This document shows, one piece after another, positions 25,573 through 37,740 of a stretch of DNA of 64,000 bases. A program made the position numbers and the translations under genes. The notes under the pieces were generated by a model. The model had not been told where the DNA came from, did no database searches, and saw nothing but the letters and a program-made list of their open reading frames with translations. This DNA comes from Morella rubra. Taxonomy: Eukaryota; Streptophyta; Magnoliopsida; Fagales; Myricaceae. Where the stretch lies: contig CM025850.1 in assembly GCA_003952965.2 (NCBI GenBank), forward strand, positions 10,855,555 through 10,919,554, read 5' to 3'. The first letter of the stretch is position 1. Every line of letters begins with the position of its first letter.

Positions 25573-27110
25573 TTATACTACATAGACTATGAATGCATTT
25601 ACGTATTTTGTGTGGAAAACTTAATTTTTTACTCTCGAATTATACAAGGTCAATGTCACTTTGAGATCTGAACTAGTAAATTTATCACATTAAAATTTCA
25701 AACTATCAAAATTTATTAATATAGACCATCATCCGTCATCAAAATAATGTCATCGTACCATATGCGTTATGAACAAACTATAAGACACTATTTGGACGAT
25801 CGGATCCCAATTGAGGAGAACATTGACGATGACAATTCAAGAATTAAGATCCCCAAACTGACATCATATGGTCGAACTTTTTTGTGAACCATTAATTAGC
25901 GTTGAGTTTTGGAAGGCATTCTATTGTATTTTCCTTCTTTGATCAGTTGTCTCGGGTTATGAATTATGATCAATAACCGGAAGCTGCAAGCGGCTTGCAA
26001 GTTGGATTGGACCTGGACAAAAGTTTTAAGATTGGGTTTGGAAGGAAAAAGGCCCAATGGCCCAATTAAAACTGTTAGGGCCCGAATAGCCCAGACACAG
26101 AATAGTTAAGAAAAGAAAAGAAAACAAAGCATGTGTTTATGCTCTTTTCGACCAAAAGAGTAAAAAAGGATTGTTATAAAAAAAAATCTATTTTTCTATT
26201 TGTGCAACCAAGCAAATTTATATGTTGTCTCCTGGGGGTTGCCTAGTACTCGGGCATTTGGTCTGCTTTATGCCTCAGGGGCTCATCAAAACGCCTTCCC
26301 CGCAGAGATTTGTGCATTCCCGAGTCCCAACCACGTGAGCCTCAAGCGTGGCCTCAACCCCTTGTGTCCCACTAATACCTTATGGGTCCCACACCATGTG
26401 TGTATCCGGATTTAAATGAGCAAACTATGATATATATCGGAGTTGGGCTGAGTGATATATTGTATTAACGGTCAAAACCTAAAGAATTTTAAAATTATTT
26501 TTTAAAACCCAATCAATTTTTTAATATTGCGTCAAAACCTAGTGGCTGAAATGAATTTTCTCTTTGTTTTTTCTCCCTCTATTCTGAGTTTTTAAGGGGT
26601 CATGACTAAATAACTGTAATTGTCCCTTCAAATATGTGACTCCTCCATCCAATACGTCCCTTTGTGTACCGGAGCCTTACTGACTTTGTGAGGACTTTGT
26701 GACCTTTGGAGTAAAGCAAGAGTTGATTCCAAATGGATTATATTACACGCCGGGGACTAGCTAGCTAGATAATTGAAGGGTGCATTGGGACACCAGTACC
26801 GGGGAATGCAAAGTCATCTTGTTTTCGGCCTTGACATCGACCAGACAACCCTTTACTTACTCCTCAACTATCGACCGCAATGAGTATTTGAATAAAATTC
26901 ACTACATAATTGGTTTTACAGAACTTCTAGTCAAATTCCGAATCACAGCAGCTTGCAATAATTCCTTTTTTTTTTTTTTTCATAAAAAAGAACTATTCTT
27001 TCAAAATTCTCACTTGTAGTGGTAGAATAATGTGGTTACATATAACATGGTGGAGTCACAAAATCCTGAACACTAGGATTAACTTGTACAATTGTGAGGT
27101 CTTGGATAAC
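25573..27110. other. Intergenic, no gene seen
   Basis: No recognisable exon or repeat boundary. Short open frames such as the one at 26200-26415 lack family resemblance. Confidence 0.4.
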
Positions 27111-27125
27111 AAACTCCTAAATTTC

Positions 27126-27349
27126 GCTAGCTAGGGTCTAGTCTAGTTGTAGACAAACCCTGAAATGAGTTATAGACTCGAGTGTCTTGGGTTCGAACTA
27201 TTATTAAATACTCTCACTTTAATGATATTATTGTCTTGCGTGTGAGTGGGGGTACCCAACTATTTTATGTGCCCTTGGTGTCAGTTGCACTTCACTCTCC
27301 ACTTACTTCAAGATCCGTCATTGCACGGTTTTTTCCTTGCCTAAAAAAA
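27126..27349 (+). mobile_element. tRNA-derived SINE with perfect target-site duplication
   Basis: A 224-bp insert flanked by the identical 15-mer AAACTCCTAAATTTC at 27111-27125 and 27350-27364. Near its 5' end (about 27190) is a polymerase III B-box-like motif (GGGTTCGAACT), and it ends in an A-tract just before the second repeat. These three features together define a SINE. The perfect duplication implies fairly recent insertion. Confidence 0.85.
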
Positions 27350-28422
27350 AAACTCCTAAATTTCAAAAGAGAAAAATCATGAATATAGTGTTTGGGAAGT
27401 TAAAATTTTAACAAAATTTTACTTTTATCAAACACACTTCAAAATTTTACTTTTACTTTTATCACCCATTTACCAATTTCAATACACCTCTTTTTTAACA
27501 CCAACATAAAATTTTAACAAAATTTTACTAAAATTTTATACCCAAACAATATGTTAATCATCAGACTGCAAATTATACCTTGGCTGTACAATTACTTAAC
27601 AGGCACTAGCGAGTGAATCCAAAAATTAATTAACAATCACTATATGTTGAATAAACTTGTAATGGCCACAGCAGACAGCACTTTGTGTTTACCATTTGTG
27701 TGTTTGCTGGCTCACACTCGCTTTTACAACGCTTTCTATCGTTTTAGGAGCACCTTCTTTTTCTTTCCATTCTCTTTCCTGCGCGCCCGTGCCAGGTTTA
27801 GGGGAAACATATCCTTCAAGCGGGGGAATAAATACAGGCCATAATCTCAAGCCTACTGTTTATCTCTAGAGATCGGATGGGAAAGCTTAGCTTATGAATA
27901 TGATCTCCCGCTGGAAGCTGGAAGAAAAGGAGACAGAACTTTGAATTCCACAGCAGTGGGTCAACAACCTCATTATAATGTGTTTTTCTTTTCCGTTTAT
28001 ATCCGTTTCTGATGGGTTGGCTTTTTGATATGTCCCATTACCTTACTCAATCCTCTTAAACTTCACCACTGAAATTCTGTGAAAGACAGAAACAGATCGG
28101 TTCGGCCACAGCAGAAGTCTATGCCATCAGATCAGGAGTCCATTTCCAAAGCAACCACCGATCGGATCATGATAAGTTGTGATGATCACTATATATTAGG
28201 AGAATGATTTACATAAATCCATTTATCATGCACCCAAAGAAAAAAAAGGGATGACAGTGGTATGCGTAACGTCTACTTCTTCATTTTCCTTTTATCATTA
28301 CAAAGCAGATTCCCAGAAAAAGTCCGAAACGGTGAGAAAAAAGCATAGCTAATTAAGAAAAGTTTTTCCCCCGGAGTACTGGAGCCTTTTCTAAGGAAAA
28401 CTTGGTGTGATATCTGCTTAGA

Positions 28423-28737
28423 TCAACAAGAGTGGAAGGACAGAGTCCCCGAAAGGTGAGAATGATGATGGTGATGGTGATGGTGATGATGATTTGGCTC
28501 TCTTTCGATCCGCCACCGGAGATGAAGGAAATCGTCCACGGAGCATGGTAGCCGAAGAGGACCGGTCGTGTGGTACCCATAGACCTCATGAGCTTTTTCC
28601 AGAAGCCTCTTGAACAAAGGGTGGTAGAGATAGGCTATGGGTATGACGAAACGCTGAAACTCGCCATCTTCATCTTCTAGGCCGACTTGAACTGCAAGCC
28701 ATCCTTTCTTCACTTTCATCTTCTTGTCCTCCTGCAT
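28423..28737 (-). CDS. SAUR family auxin-responsive protein
   Basis: Small auxin up-regulated RNA protein, intronless, 104 residues (98 if the second Met at 28719 is used). The conserved SAUR core is present: KKGWLAVQVG, then FQRFVIPIAYLYHPLFKRLL, then a YGY...GPLRLPCSVDDF block and WRIERE. SAURs of this type promote acid growth by inhibiting PP2C.D phosphatases at the plasma membrane; that role is family knowledge. Unusual is a run of ten His near the C-terminus, encoded by a CAT/CAC microsatellite at about 28463-28492; SAUR32-like proteins also carry His-rich tails. No neighbouring SAUR copies were seen. Confidence 0.93.
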   Translation of the reverse strand: MQEDKKMKVKKGWLAVQVGLEDEDGEFQRFVIPIAYLYHPLFKRLLEKAHEVYGYHTTGPLRLPCSVDDFLHLRWRIEREPNHHHHHHHHHHSHLSGTLSFHSC

Positions 28738-28876
28738 CTCTTTCTTTGTTTCAAGGACGGGTCCCTAAGAGGAAGAAGAAGAAGAAGGAAGCTGGTAAAA
28801 TATTTCCAAGACTCTGGATGAGTTTCGTATTGGGAAGTCTACTACTTGCTGTGGTGAATGTGTAGGAATGAAGGGG

Positions 28877-28886
28877 TTATATATAG
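28877..28886 (-). promoter_or_regulatory. TATA box of the SAUR gene
   Basis: CTATATATAA on the minus strand about 145 bp upstream of the SAUR start codon, a normal distance for a short leader. It is the only strong TATA element immediately upstream of this gene. Confidence 0.6.
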
Positions 28887-28889
28887 AGC

Positions 28890-30010
28890 CAGGATTCCAA
28901 AGGAGAGTTTGGTATTTGGATTTTTTTATTTAATTAAAAGCTAAAAAGTGTACTGTTCGAGCGTGTGTATTCGTGGGTACATGTGTTCGTTTGTCCTCGA
29001 TACGGAATCAAATTCATAAGCTTTTTCGAAGTTCTCTTTTCTATACTACACGATCATGATTCCTTCCGATGCAGTCCCCTTTTCTTGGAGGGTGCCTGGT
29101 GGTATATATATGGCCATATGGGATGTGGGGATCACACAAACGATCCGTGTTTTTCCTCTTGATTCCAAACGTTCCCTTCTTCCTAGGGCAAAATTATAAT
29201 TACAGAGGACAAAGTTCTTGACCTTTTCAATTTTAGGGATAAGACATATATAGTGATCATTTAGGTAATGAAAAAATCTTGAAAAACTGATTTGTAGATG
29301 TCCGTTAATATTGGAAAAAACTAGTCCAAATCTTTGAAGTTTTATTTGAAACGAGACAGTATTTAATTAAGTGTAAATAATATGAAGAGGATATCAGAAT
29401 ATCTCAAATATTCGATATATAGTCTCCCCTAATAAAGTCCATTATTCCTTTAACATCACTGTCCATAGAAGCTGCTGGTCAACTTTGGCATCATTTTCCC
29501 CATAGCTGCACTCCATTGAAGGGAGCTAATTTTTAATTTACTACTAATTAACCAACTCTTTTCTTCCGGTCAAGACTACGCGCAATGACTTCTTTGGGCA
29601 TTAGATTGCATTAATCCTAGTTCGGTTTTTGGCCGAAAACAACTAATCTCTTCCCGTGCTGCTCTGGGTTATCCCTATCATATATCTGATTTTCAAGGTT
29701 TATGCGGGAGATCATCACAAACCCGCAAGGTGGTCATAATCATGATATGATTGTGCTCTTTATCTCCCACTTCCTCTTCCCTCTTTCGCTTTTGATCACC
29801 TCTCTCTCTCTCTCTCGCTCTCTGTTTGAAGAAATGCTTTTTTTTTTTTTCTAAGCGAAGAAATGCTTTTCTTATTTTTCCTGTCATCAACTTTTGCAAA
29901 TGTACCCTGACGTACTGTTTTCTTGTAAACAATTCCTAATTACGATTAAAAAACAAAGTGCTGCATGCGTACAATGGAAGTACAGCAGCTAATCCTCTGA
30001 AAAAAATTCC
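28890..30010. other. Intergenic upstream of SAUR, no gene seen
   Basis: AT-rich, with a CT microsatellite near 29800-29823 and a duplicated short segment (GAAATGCTTTT at about 29831 and 29861). No exon was recognised. Confidence 0.4.
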
Positions 30011-30019
30011 GGTCCTTCT

Positions 30020-30927
30020 AGAGAGAGAGCCTCTGCCCTCTTTCTAGAAGTTTTGTTTCCCCTTTTGCCTGAACCCCCTCCCCCCCACTGCAATTGGCGG
30101 CGGGAGGAGCCCCTACTCCTCCCGCCACCCCCTCCCTCCCTCTCTCTTGGCTAGATTTCGTCTATTTCTCTCTCTTTTGGTCTCCCTCAATGGCTGTTTT
30201 CAACGCCAAATCCCGACTTTCCAGGCGAACATTGGTGGCCACGCGCATGAGGGATGGTCTCAGCAGCTCCAGGCGTTCGTTTTTGGTTCTTTTCGGGGCG
30301 TCGCGGCCGGTGCGTGCACCCACACGCGCGGTCACGTGCGCACGTGCATGGGCTACGCGCCTCCCCTTTTGTGGATTTGCTTGGGTGGCTCTGTTTGTTT
30401 TCTTGGAGCCCAATTTTCTAGCTGCCTTCCAGCCGGCTAGTGGCTTTTTTTAAGTGGGTTTTGTTGTGCTTTTCTTGTGTTTGTGATTTTTATTTCTGCA
30501 AGATTTTGTGAGAGGGTACATGTGGAGACCACCAAGCCAACGTTTTTACTTTAGCAACTGCTGTCCCGGTGGTTTTTCGCCTATGACTTCACCATTTTTT
30601 ATTGTGGACCTTGTTATCCATTTGTGCTGGTGTGGATAGTCTTTCGGGATAGTAGGATACTCGTTAGGAGACTGTCTTTTCTAGCGGTGTTATTGATGGA
30701 TCTTTGGACTCGTTTAGAATCTACGGACCTTTGAGTTCGTCTTGTTGAGGCCTTTATGACCATATAGAATCTGGCTTTTATGGCCATTTGATATATCGCC
30801 CTAAGGCTTTAAGTGATGATGTAATGAGCTTTGCCCCTGTTCTTTGTATCCGGCCTTATAAGGCTGTTTGTATTCAGTACAATTGTATATTTTCCTGTTA
30901 AATAAATTTCACATTTGGTTAGGAAAA
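30020..30927 (+). mobile_element. Second GC-rich retroposon-like element
   Basis: Same architecture as the 24.3-kb element: a CT-rich start with CTAGAGAGAGAG, a GGCGGCGGGAGGAG block near 30098, GC-rich CACGCGC-type sequence, then AT-rich sequence ending in a short A-tract at about 30923-30931. No protein family was recognised in its open frames. The two elements seem to be related rather than identical copies. Confidence 0.45.
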
Positions 30928-31101
30928 AAAAAGTTACAATTGTAGTGCATGGAGTGTCCTCGTGGGACACACGTATGCACTCTTTAAAATGGCCTAAAAT
31001 GAATTTCACGTTTGGTTAGAAAAAAAAAACAAAAGGGTACAATTGAAGTGCATGGAGTGTCCTCGTGGGACACACGTATGCACTCTCTAAAATGGCCTAA
31101 A
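30905..31101. repeat. Two tandem ~100-bp units, each with a hairpin
   Basis: Copies at 30905-31000 and 31002-31101 share AATTTCAC(A/G)TTTGGTTAG, an A-tract, then a hairpin (30945-30980 and 31049-31083) in which GTGCAT...GTGTCC pairs with GGACAC...ATGCAC. The first copy overlaps the tail of the retroposon-like element, so the unit may be a duplicated 3' end or junction. Confidence 0.75.
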
Positions 31102-32535
31102 AGAAGAGATTTCCCTGAAATCTCAACCGTTGAGTCAAAGGGGCATTTGTACAAAAGGTTGTACTGCAGAAAGGAATTAGTCAAAAGCTGTACATGATGA
31201 GTCAGCATCCGTACAGGATATTAATAATTAAGCACTGCTGTCTGCTGATTAGATATAATTAATTAATTACTTTCTCTTTATTCTATCAAAATCTGTACAA
31301 AGTTGTACATTTGCTGATGCGGATTTAAAGTAGCTAGTGAGAGTCGACACTGAGAAAGAGAGACGTACAATTATACACCTTCCAAAAGAGACAATGGGAA
31401 GACGTACAATTAAGAGATTGGGGAGGCCACTACTTACAAAAGATTTGGATTGTAGCTCTAAAAGAGACAATGGGAAGACTTTTCTAATCTATCTTTTAAT
31501 TACTAGTAGAAAATTGTTCCATCAGCCTTAATTACTGTCTAGCTATTCTAATACTGTGGTGATCTTTCAATTATTTGAGGAAATCTTTTTTTTTTTTTTT
31601 TCTGCGTAATTGTTCGAGGAAATCGTTTCACCATCTTTCTTAGTGCAGTAGGGTCACTTTCAGGGGCCATAAAACTGGGGCGATGAATATATATTCTATA
31701 CCATATGGTACCGTAACTATATATGGCTCCTTATGGTAATGGATCAGCTTTTCTTACCAGGAATTATTGAAGATCAAGAATATATTTACCCACCCCTCTT
31801 TCTCTGAGAAGAGAAATAACAAAGGATCTTATTGAATTCTTTCTGGAACTTAATTTCTTAACACCTTCCACCTCCCCAGAAAATTAACAAGCCCTAACTT
31901 AATTTGTCTCCAGTTAAGGCCATAACTAATATATAATAGTACCTTTCATGACTTAAGCCATATATAGATATATATATATATAGGTCAAAGACGGAAGCAG
32001 AATTGCTTTTTCGTTGGGAGAAAAAAAAGGCAATCAAATTACATTTAAGAAGGTGTTTAGGTCTCAAATTTTGTTATTAGCTTTCTCGTCTCTTAGTGGG
32101 TAATGGGATTAATCCATCTTCTAGCTACTAATTATTAGTTTCTTTCTCAACTTGCACTGTTGTTGAGTTGATTTCATTTGAGATATACTGTTGTATTTTC
32201 GGTAGTGATTTTCCCCCCTCTTTTGTTATACTCTTATTCATCAAAATAAAATTCGCCTAGCAAAGATCTTTAATATATGCATGTAAAATTGTACTTAAAA
32301 TATCTTCAAATATCATTAATTTTCGTTAATTAATTATCCTTACTACTTTGCTAATTTCTATGAAGGTGAGACAACGGGCTGCGACAGTCCGACAACTATC
32401 GATTCATATCGTCCATCAGGAAGTTGAATAGAGATGAAAAAGGGGATCAAGTGGGAGATTAATTAGAATAGTCTTCGTAATAATGTTTCAGTTACATATA
32501 TAGATACTTATATCATAGTACAATTTTGGGTATAC
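31102..32535. other. Intergenic, no gene seen
   Basis: AT-rich. It includes a short direct repeat AAAAGAGACAATGGGAAGAC at about 31383 and 31459, and a TA-rich run near 31965-31982. No exons were recognised. Confidence 0.4.
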
Positions 32536-33232
32536 TATAGTAATCATTTTATAAAACCTAAGACTGGATATACTTAATGGTCGATCTTAATTAACCAAGA
32601 GAAATTACTCTTTAAGCGTTCCACTAGATTTCGTGCATGTGTTTTAATATGTGTTCCACTAGATCTACAGCGGCGGTCGCTGTGACCGCTATTGTAGATA
32701 TCATATTTCTAGCAGCGTTTGCACACAAACGTTGCTAGAGATTACACATATAGCGGCAGTCATAGTGACCACTGCTGTAGATCACAGAGTTTTTTAAAAA
32801 AATGGCTAAAAAATAGACCTTTAACGGCGTTTTTGACAAACGCTGCTATAGGTAAAACTTTTACTGGCGTTTTTCCAAAAAAGGCCACTGAAAGTTAAAT
32901 TTCTAGCAACGTTTTTTAAAAAACGCTACTATAAATTAGACCTATAGCGGAGGTCACGATGACCGCCACTATAAGTCATATCTTTAGTAGCGGTCATCGA
33001 CCGCCGCTATAAAGACCGCCGCTGTAGGTATTTTCTAGTGGCGTTTTTCGAAAACACCACTCAAGAGACCCTTTTTTTTGTGACCGCCGCTAAAGGTTCT
33101 TTTTTTTTGTAGTGTTATAGTAATCATTTTATAAAACCTAAGACTGGATATACTTAATGGTCGATCTTAATTAACCAAGAGAAATTACTCTTTAAGCGTT
33201 CCACTAGATTTCATTCATGTGTTTTAATATGT
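32536..33232. repeat. 117-bp direct repeats flanking a CACTA element
   Basis: Segments 32536-32652 and 33116-33232 are nearly identical direct repeats (period 580), differing mainly at CGTGCATG versus CATTCATG. Between them lies the CACTA-like element. They are much longer than the 3-bp target duplication expected for CACTA transposons, so a separate duplication must be involved. Confidence 0.85.
32657..33114. mobile_element. Non-autonomous CACTA element made of serial hairpins
   Basis: It starts CACTAGATCTACAGCGGCGG and ends TTTTTTTTTGTAGTG, fitting CACTA-superfamily termini. The interior is almost wholly short imperfect palindromes such as GCGGTCGCTGTGACCGC, AGCAGCGTTTGCACACAAAC with its partner, AGCGGCAGTCATAGTGACCA with its partner, and CGGTCATCGACCGCCGC. 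These resemble CACTA subterminal transposase-binding repeats. It has no coding capacity, and 3-bp target duplications are not evident. Confidence 0.7.
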
Positions 33233-34147
33233 CGACTTTTTTTGATATACTACTAGTTCTAGCCGTTCTGAAACATTGTATATATATATATATATATTTG
33301 AATTAATGGTATCTTGCGGATTTTTTTGACCTAATGTACGTCGGTGATTAAAAAGGAGAGAAAGATAAGGGCGACTTTGTTGTGCACGTAGTGTGCTATC
33401 GCCATCCGAAGGAGAAAGGGACTGTTCAGTTTTATCCCACTAATATATATGAAGCAGTACTTAATACAATAAATTTACTCGCATGATGCATGCAAATTAA
33501 AAGTCATATAACTGAGAAGTTTTATAGTGGTGATGATTGTTTCACACTAATATATATAAGCACTAGCCACTAGATGTCAAATTAAAAAGGAGAGAAAGAT
33601 ACATATAAATTGCAAATTTTACGATGTTACAAGCTCAATCATAACAGACAATATATTTTTTTTTTTTGTTTACAGAAAAAGCGGACGACACCTGCGATAT
33701 TTATTAGAAATCTTCACTTATGGTAGAAGAATATCATGGTTAACATCTATACCAAATATGACATCCTCACAAACACAACCAAAAAGTCGCAAAAAAACAA
33801 ATAACTAATCTACAAAACAAAAATAGCGGAGATTAAAATTTAATACTAGCAAAACTCAGCTTGTTAAGGCAGAAAATGCCTCTCATACACCGCACACACG
33901 TACATTGAATATGATAATCATTCAGCACCCTTTGCGGAACTTGAAATCCATCTCCATCAAAGTTCAGAGAAGTCTCTTCTGCTAATATGTTAGTTGCCAT
34001 AGTACTCTCTAAACGTATGAGACAGCACAAGATTAAAGGGAGCGAGCAACTACAAAATTTCATCTCAATAGTCCCACCGTTTGGAAGCTTGCAGCTTAAA
34101 GTTGTAATATTGAGAGAGATCACTTACAAGTACGTCTAGAATCTGAA
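33233..34147. other. Intergenic, no gene seen
   Basis: AT-rich with a TA run near 33277-33296. An open frame at 33833-34123 (minus) has no recognisable domain. Confidence 0.4.
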
Positions 34148-34264
34148 CTAGTTATCGGGCTTACAAATGGCATGTTTTGATTGTGCTTGAAAAGTCTCAT
34201 TGCCTACTTTCCATTAAAGGTAATATGAATGGAAACGTGCCATCTGTAAGCCCGATAGTACTAG
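34148..34264. repeat. Short fold-back (possible MITE or small-RNA hairpin)
   Basis: CTAGTTATCGGGCTTACAAA at the left pairs with the complement of the right end (TGTAAGCCCGATAGTACTAG), giving a stem of roughly 35 bp with few mismatches around a loop of about 45 bases. It could be a tiny MITE or a MIRNA-like precursor; no known miRNA was recognised. Confidence 0.6.
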
Positions 34265-37200
34265 TAATAAGATCCCAACCGCGCGCATCGAGTGCGGGTT
34301 TTCAGCCAAAGTCGATCGTGTACGATTTCTTTTCCATGAGGGGCCGGTGAAGATAGATTCCAAGTGATTGAGAAAACTTGAAAGCCGGTATGTGTTATGA
34401 CCGTCAACCGACCTTAGAATATATTACTTTTTCCTGATCACTTTACTCATGATAACATGATACAACGACGTCAAAAAGTATCAAGTTCAATGGCCAAAAT
34501 CAAAACTTTATGCAGATGTTTGGCATGGCAGGTTCATGAAGGCACCCAAAATATCAAGTTGACAGGGAGGAATTGCAGAAAAAGGACCGGTAGGCAAGAA
34601 GTATTATTGCAATTCTAATCTTAGCAAATTAAAGGAAGGGCACGAGGTGGACAGCTTGTCTACCCAGCATCCCCAAGATTTGAGAGATTTCAAAAAGGTA
34701 GAAAAGGAATGGAGTTTCGGTAACTAAAGTGGTGTGCTGGGACCATAACCTATCGTGATGCTTTGTATTTGCTGTCCTTGTTGTATTTTCCGAAGGCGGC
34801 CTGGCTGATCAGTGATTACCTGCCTGCCATTGGTCGGTTGTGGCGCACTCTCATATCCAACATAATATGCCACCTATATCCCCCCACTCTCCAAGTCGAG
34901 GCTTAATATTATCCACCAATATCATCAAATTAAACTACTGGTTCCTGTATTTTAGAACCTCTCTCTCTCTCTCTCTGGGTCGTGGGCTGACTCCTTTTTT
35001 TCACTCACTCAATATCCAGATACAGCGTAGTACAGCATCTTATGATGATTTCGTGACCTGTTAAGCTTTCCAGTACATATTCGGTCGGCGACAACCACAG
35101 TATTCTCTCTCTCTGAGCCAACTTGGCCCGCTTTCTGCGTATCATTTGCCAGATCTTGAATCTCTTCATATCTCATCCTCTGTAGAATTGGAATATAGAA
35201 TAACCGATGCCACTTCCAGCCTCTTTAATGCCTTGTATTGAGGCGTATATTACTTTTCTGCAGTAGAAGTAAATAGGTATAGAACTGTTCTTGCCTTTAA
35301 TTACCCAAGCAGCAATATGCATGGGACGGCCTGCAACTTATATGGACTCGGTTACTCGGGCGTCAACCTAGGTACAGATCTAGATCAACTGTTCTTGCCT
35401 TTACCCGATCGAGCAGCGTGGGACCTGCAACTTATATGGACTCAAGTTACCTGGGCGTCAACCTAGCTGATATCATGAGATTGGCTAGCTTGCTAGAACA
35501 AAGTTGATGGTGGATGTTAATTCAGGGTACGCAGCATTTTCATCTATATATATATATACCCTATACCTAGCTCTTTCATTATTATGACTATGACAGCTTT
35601 AATTCTCTAGCACTACTCGAGAGCTTTGTCTATTCCAGTAGAGAGTGCCTTGAGAATCTCGCTTCAGTCAACTCGATCGTGTGTTCATGGTTAGAATTAC
35701 ACTATTTTAGTTATATTGCTTATATTGTTTTCTTTTCAACGAAGTTTACTTCTTTCGCGAGATCACGTGGACACCCATATTAGGAAATAATAAAGTTGAA
35801 GTTCTAAATAAGAAGGTAGATTAATAAGGTTTTCGAACTCAAGTGTGAGATCGTGGACGGACTTAATTATTAGGAGAGGAATTTTACATTTTAAATGAGA
35901 GATAGCATCGAGCAAAGATTTAAATCTCAAATCATTATTTTGATACTATATATATATTAAATTAATTACCACTTGTTTCTAAAACTTAAGCTTACAAGAA
36001 TTGAAATAGATTTAATTACTTATAATGTTCTCTAACACCTGCACGTATAAAGTTTGTATATATACTAGCTAGCTAGAAACTGATGATCACTGTGAATTTA
36101 GCAATAAAATTATTACGAGTTCAAATGGGGATTTGAATAATTGTAGCCGTCATTAATAGTATTAACGAAGCTTTATTGAATTTCAAGATTTTGGGAAAAC
36201 TTAATTTGCAGCATATATACTTATTACTGAATATGACTATATATGGACCAAATTAAACTTCAAAATGTCATGATCGCTTCTAGAGTTGAACAATGAGTAG
36301 AGAGGAACTCAAATGTTCCATTTTTTGTTGACCAGTGACCAGGCCAGCCGATAACTAATTAGGATCTAAATAGGAAGGGATGACTAAAGTTTCAACTACG
36401 TACAGTGAGTCCATATATATTAGCTATGTTAGGGTCAATAAAGGAGTCATATGTACCATGAAATGAACGAGCTTCACATGTTTTACCATGAAATTAATGA
36501 TGTAATTTGGTCATGCTTACGAATTAAAGATTATATATTAAGAGACTTATATATTGAATATAATTAGAAGGTTTATATCAAAGTTGTCCGTAGACCGTAC
36601 TTAATGTTCCTAATTAACCATAAACTCCTACTTTGGACAACTTATATGGCCAAAAAGCTTCTATAATCGACTATAGATAATGTTTAGTAGTTTCAACACT
36701 CAGCATGAATGAAATTAGACAGAAAAAAACAAACGTATAATTACACAAATCCACAACTTCCAGGCATGCAATAATTACGTCAAGGAATAATCGATAAATT
36801 AACAAAACGTGATCTACTGATCTGACTCTTAATTAATTAGCTATCATTAGAGACCTCGGTGAAGAATTGAGCCCACCACCCACAAGATTCAAAGAAGTCA
36901 ATCTCAAACAGGAGACACGGTTTTTTAATTATATTACCATAAGACGGGAGCCACGAAAGACTAGTAGTACTGGACCCACGTGCCACAACATGAGGTCTAA
37001 TAAGATGCAATTGAGTCAACCCGCGGGTTGCCCCATTTTCTCAGTCGAACCGAGTTTCTTCTCTTTTGGTCCCTCCACTCCCTCCCTATCTCTCTCTCTC
37101 TCTCTCTAAATCACGCAGGGTTAGGTCATGTTTGGTAAACCAAACAGAATTGAATATTGAGTGGTTTGGTCAAGTCTTTCGACTCTAAAGACTACCTAGT

Positions 37201-37740
37201 GCCCCCACATTGACTGCACTACTGAAGATAACATTCGATCCCTAACAACACGGGAGCATGCAAGTTCTTTTTTCATTTTCTTTTTTCTCTAATATATATA
37301 AAGTTAATTCGGTCGTTATCAATTAATTAGAAGCTAAATTAATGTGTTAATCTTCACCCAATAATCATATATGTTTCAATTATCTTTAGTAGTTTACTTG
37401 ATCTTGGATCGTATGTGAAGCTCCAATGAAAGAAATTGATCATGAGTTTGATTGATCACTGTGAACAAATAGTAAAGGAGAAAAGATACAATGTAAGCGC
37501 ATTAAAATATATTTTTAATTACTAGTGTTGTGTAGTTTTATCCTGCCTAAAATTTTATATGAGTAAAATAATATTAAAATAATATAAAATCTACTTATTA
37601 TTTTTATTTCTTTAAATCGCATCAGACAGAAAATTACATAGGCCGTTGATTCAGCTAACCCAAGTTATCCAACCCACTTACAATGAAAGTCTTGCATATA
37701 AAGACCCAAATTTAAGCGAAGTCCAATAGGAATAGAGGAA
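34265..37740. other. Intergenic, no gene seen apart from a tandem repeat
   Basis: Long AT-rich gap with CT microsatellites near 34961-34976 and 37089-37107 and a short tandem duplication at 35284-35466 listed separately. I recognised no exons on either strand. Confidence 0.4.
35284..35466. repeat. Diverged tandem duplication
   Basis: Copies at 35284-35371 and 35388-35466 share ACTGTTCTTGCCTTTA, CCTGCAACTTATATGGACTC and GGGCGTCAACCTAG in order, with small indels. Confidence 0.8.

Noticed and set aside
30094..30453. Overlapping open frames on both strands
   Set aside because: GC-rich chance frames inside the second retroposon-like element.
32657..33114. CRISPR-like series of palindromes
   Set aside because: The units differ from each other, lack regular spacers, and sit within CACTA termini in a plant genome.
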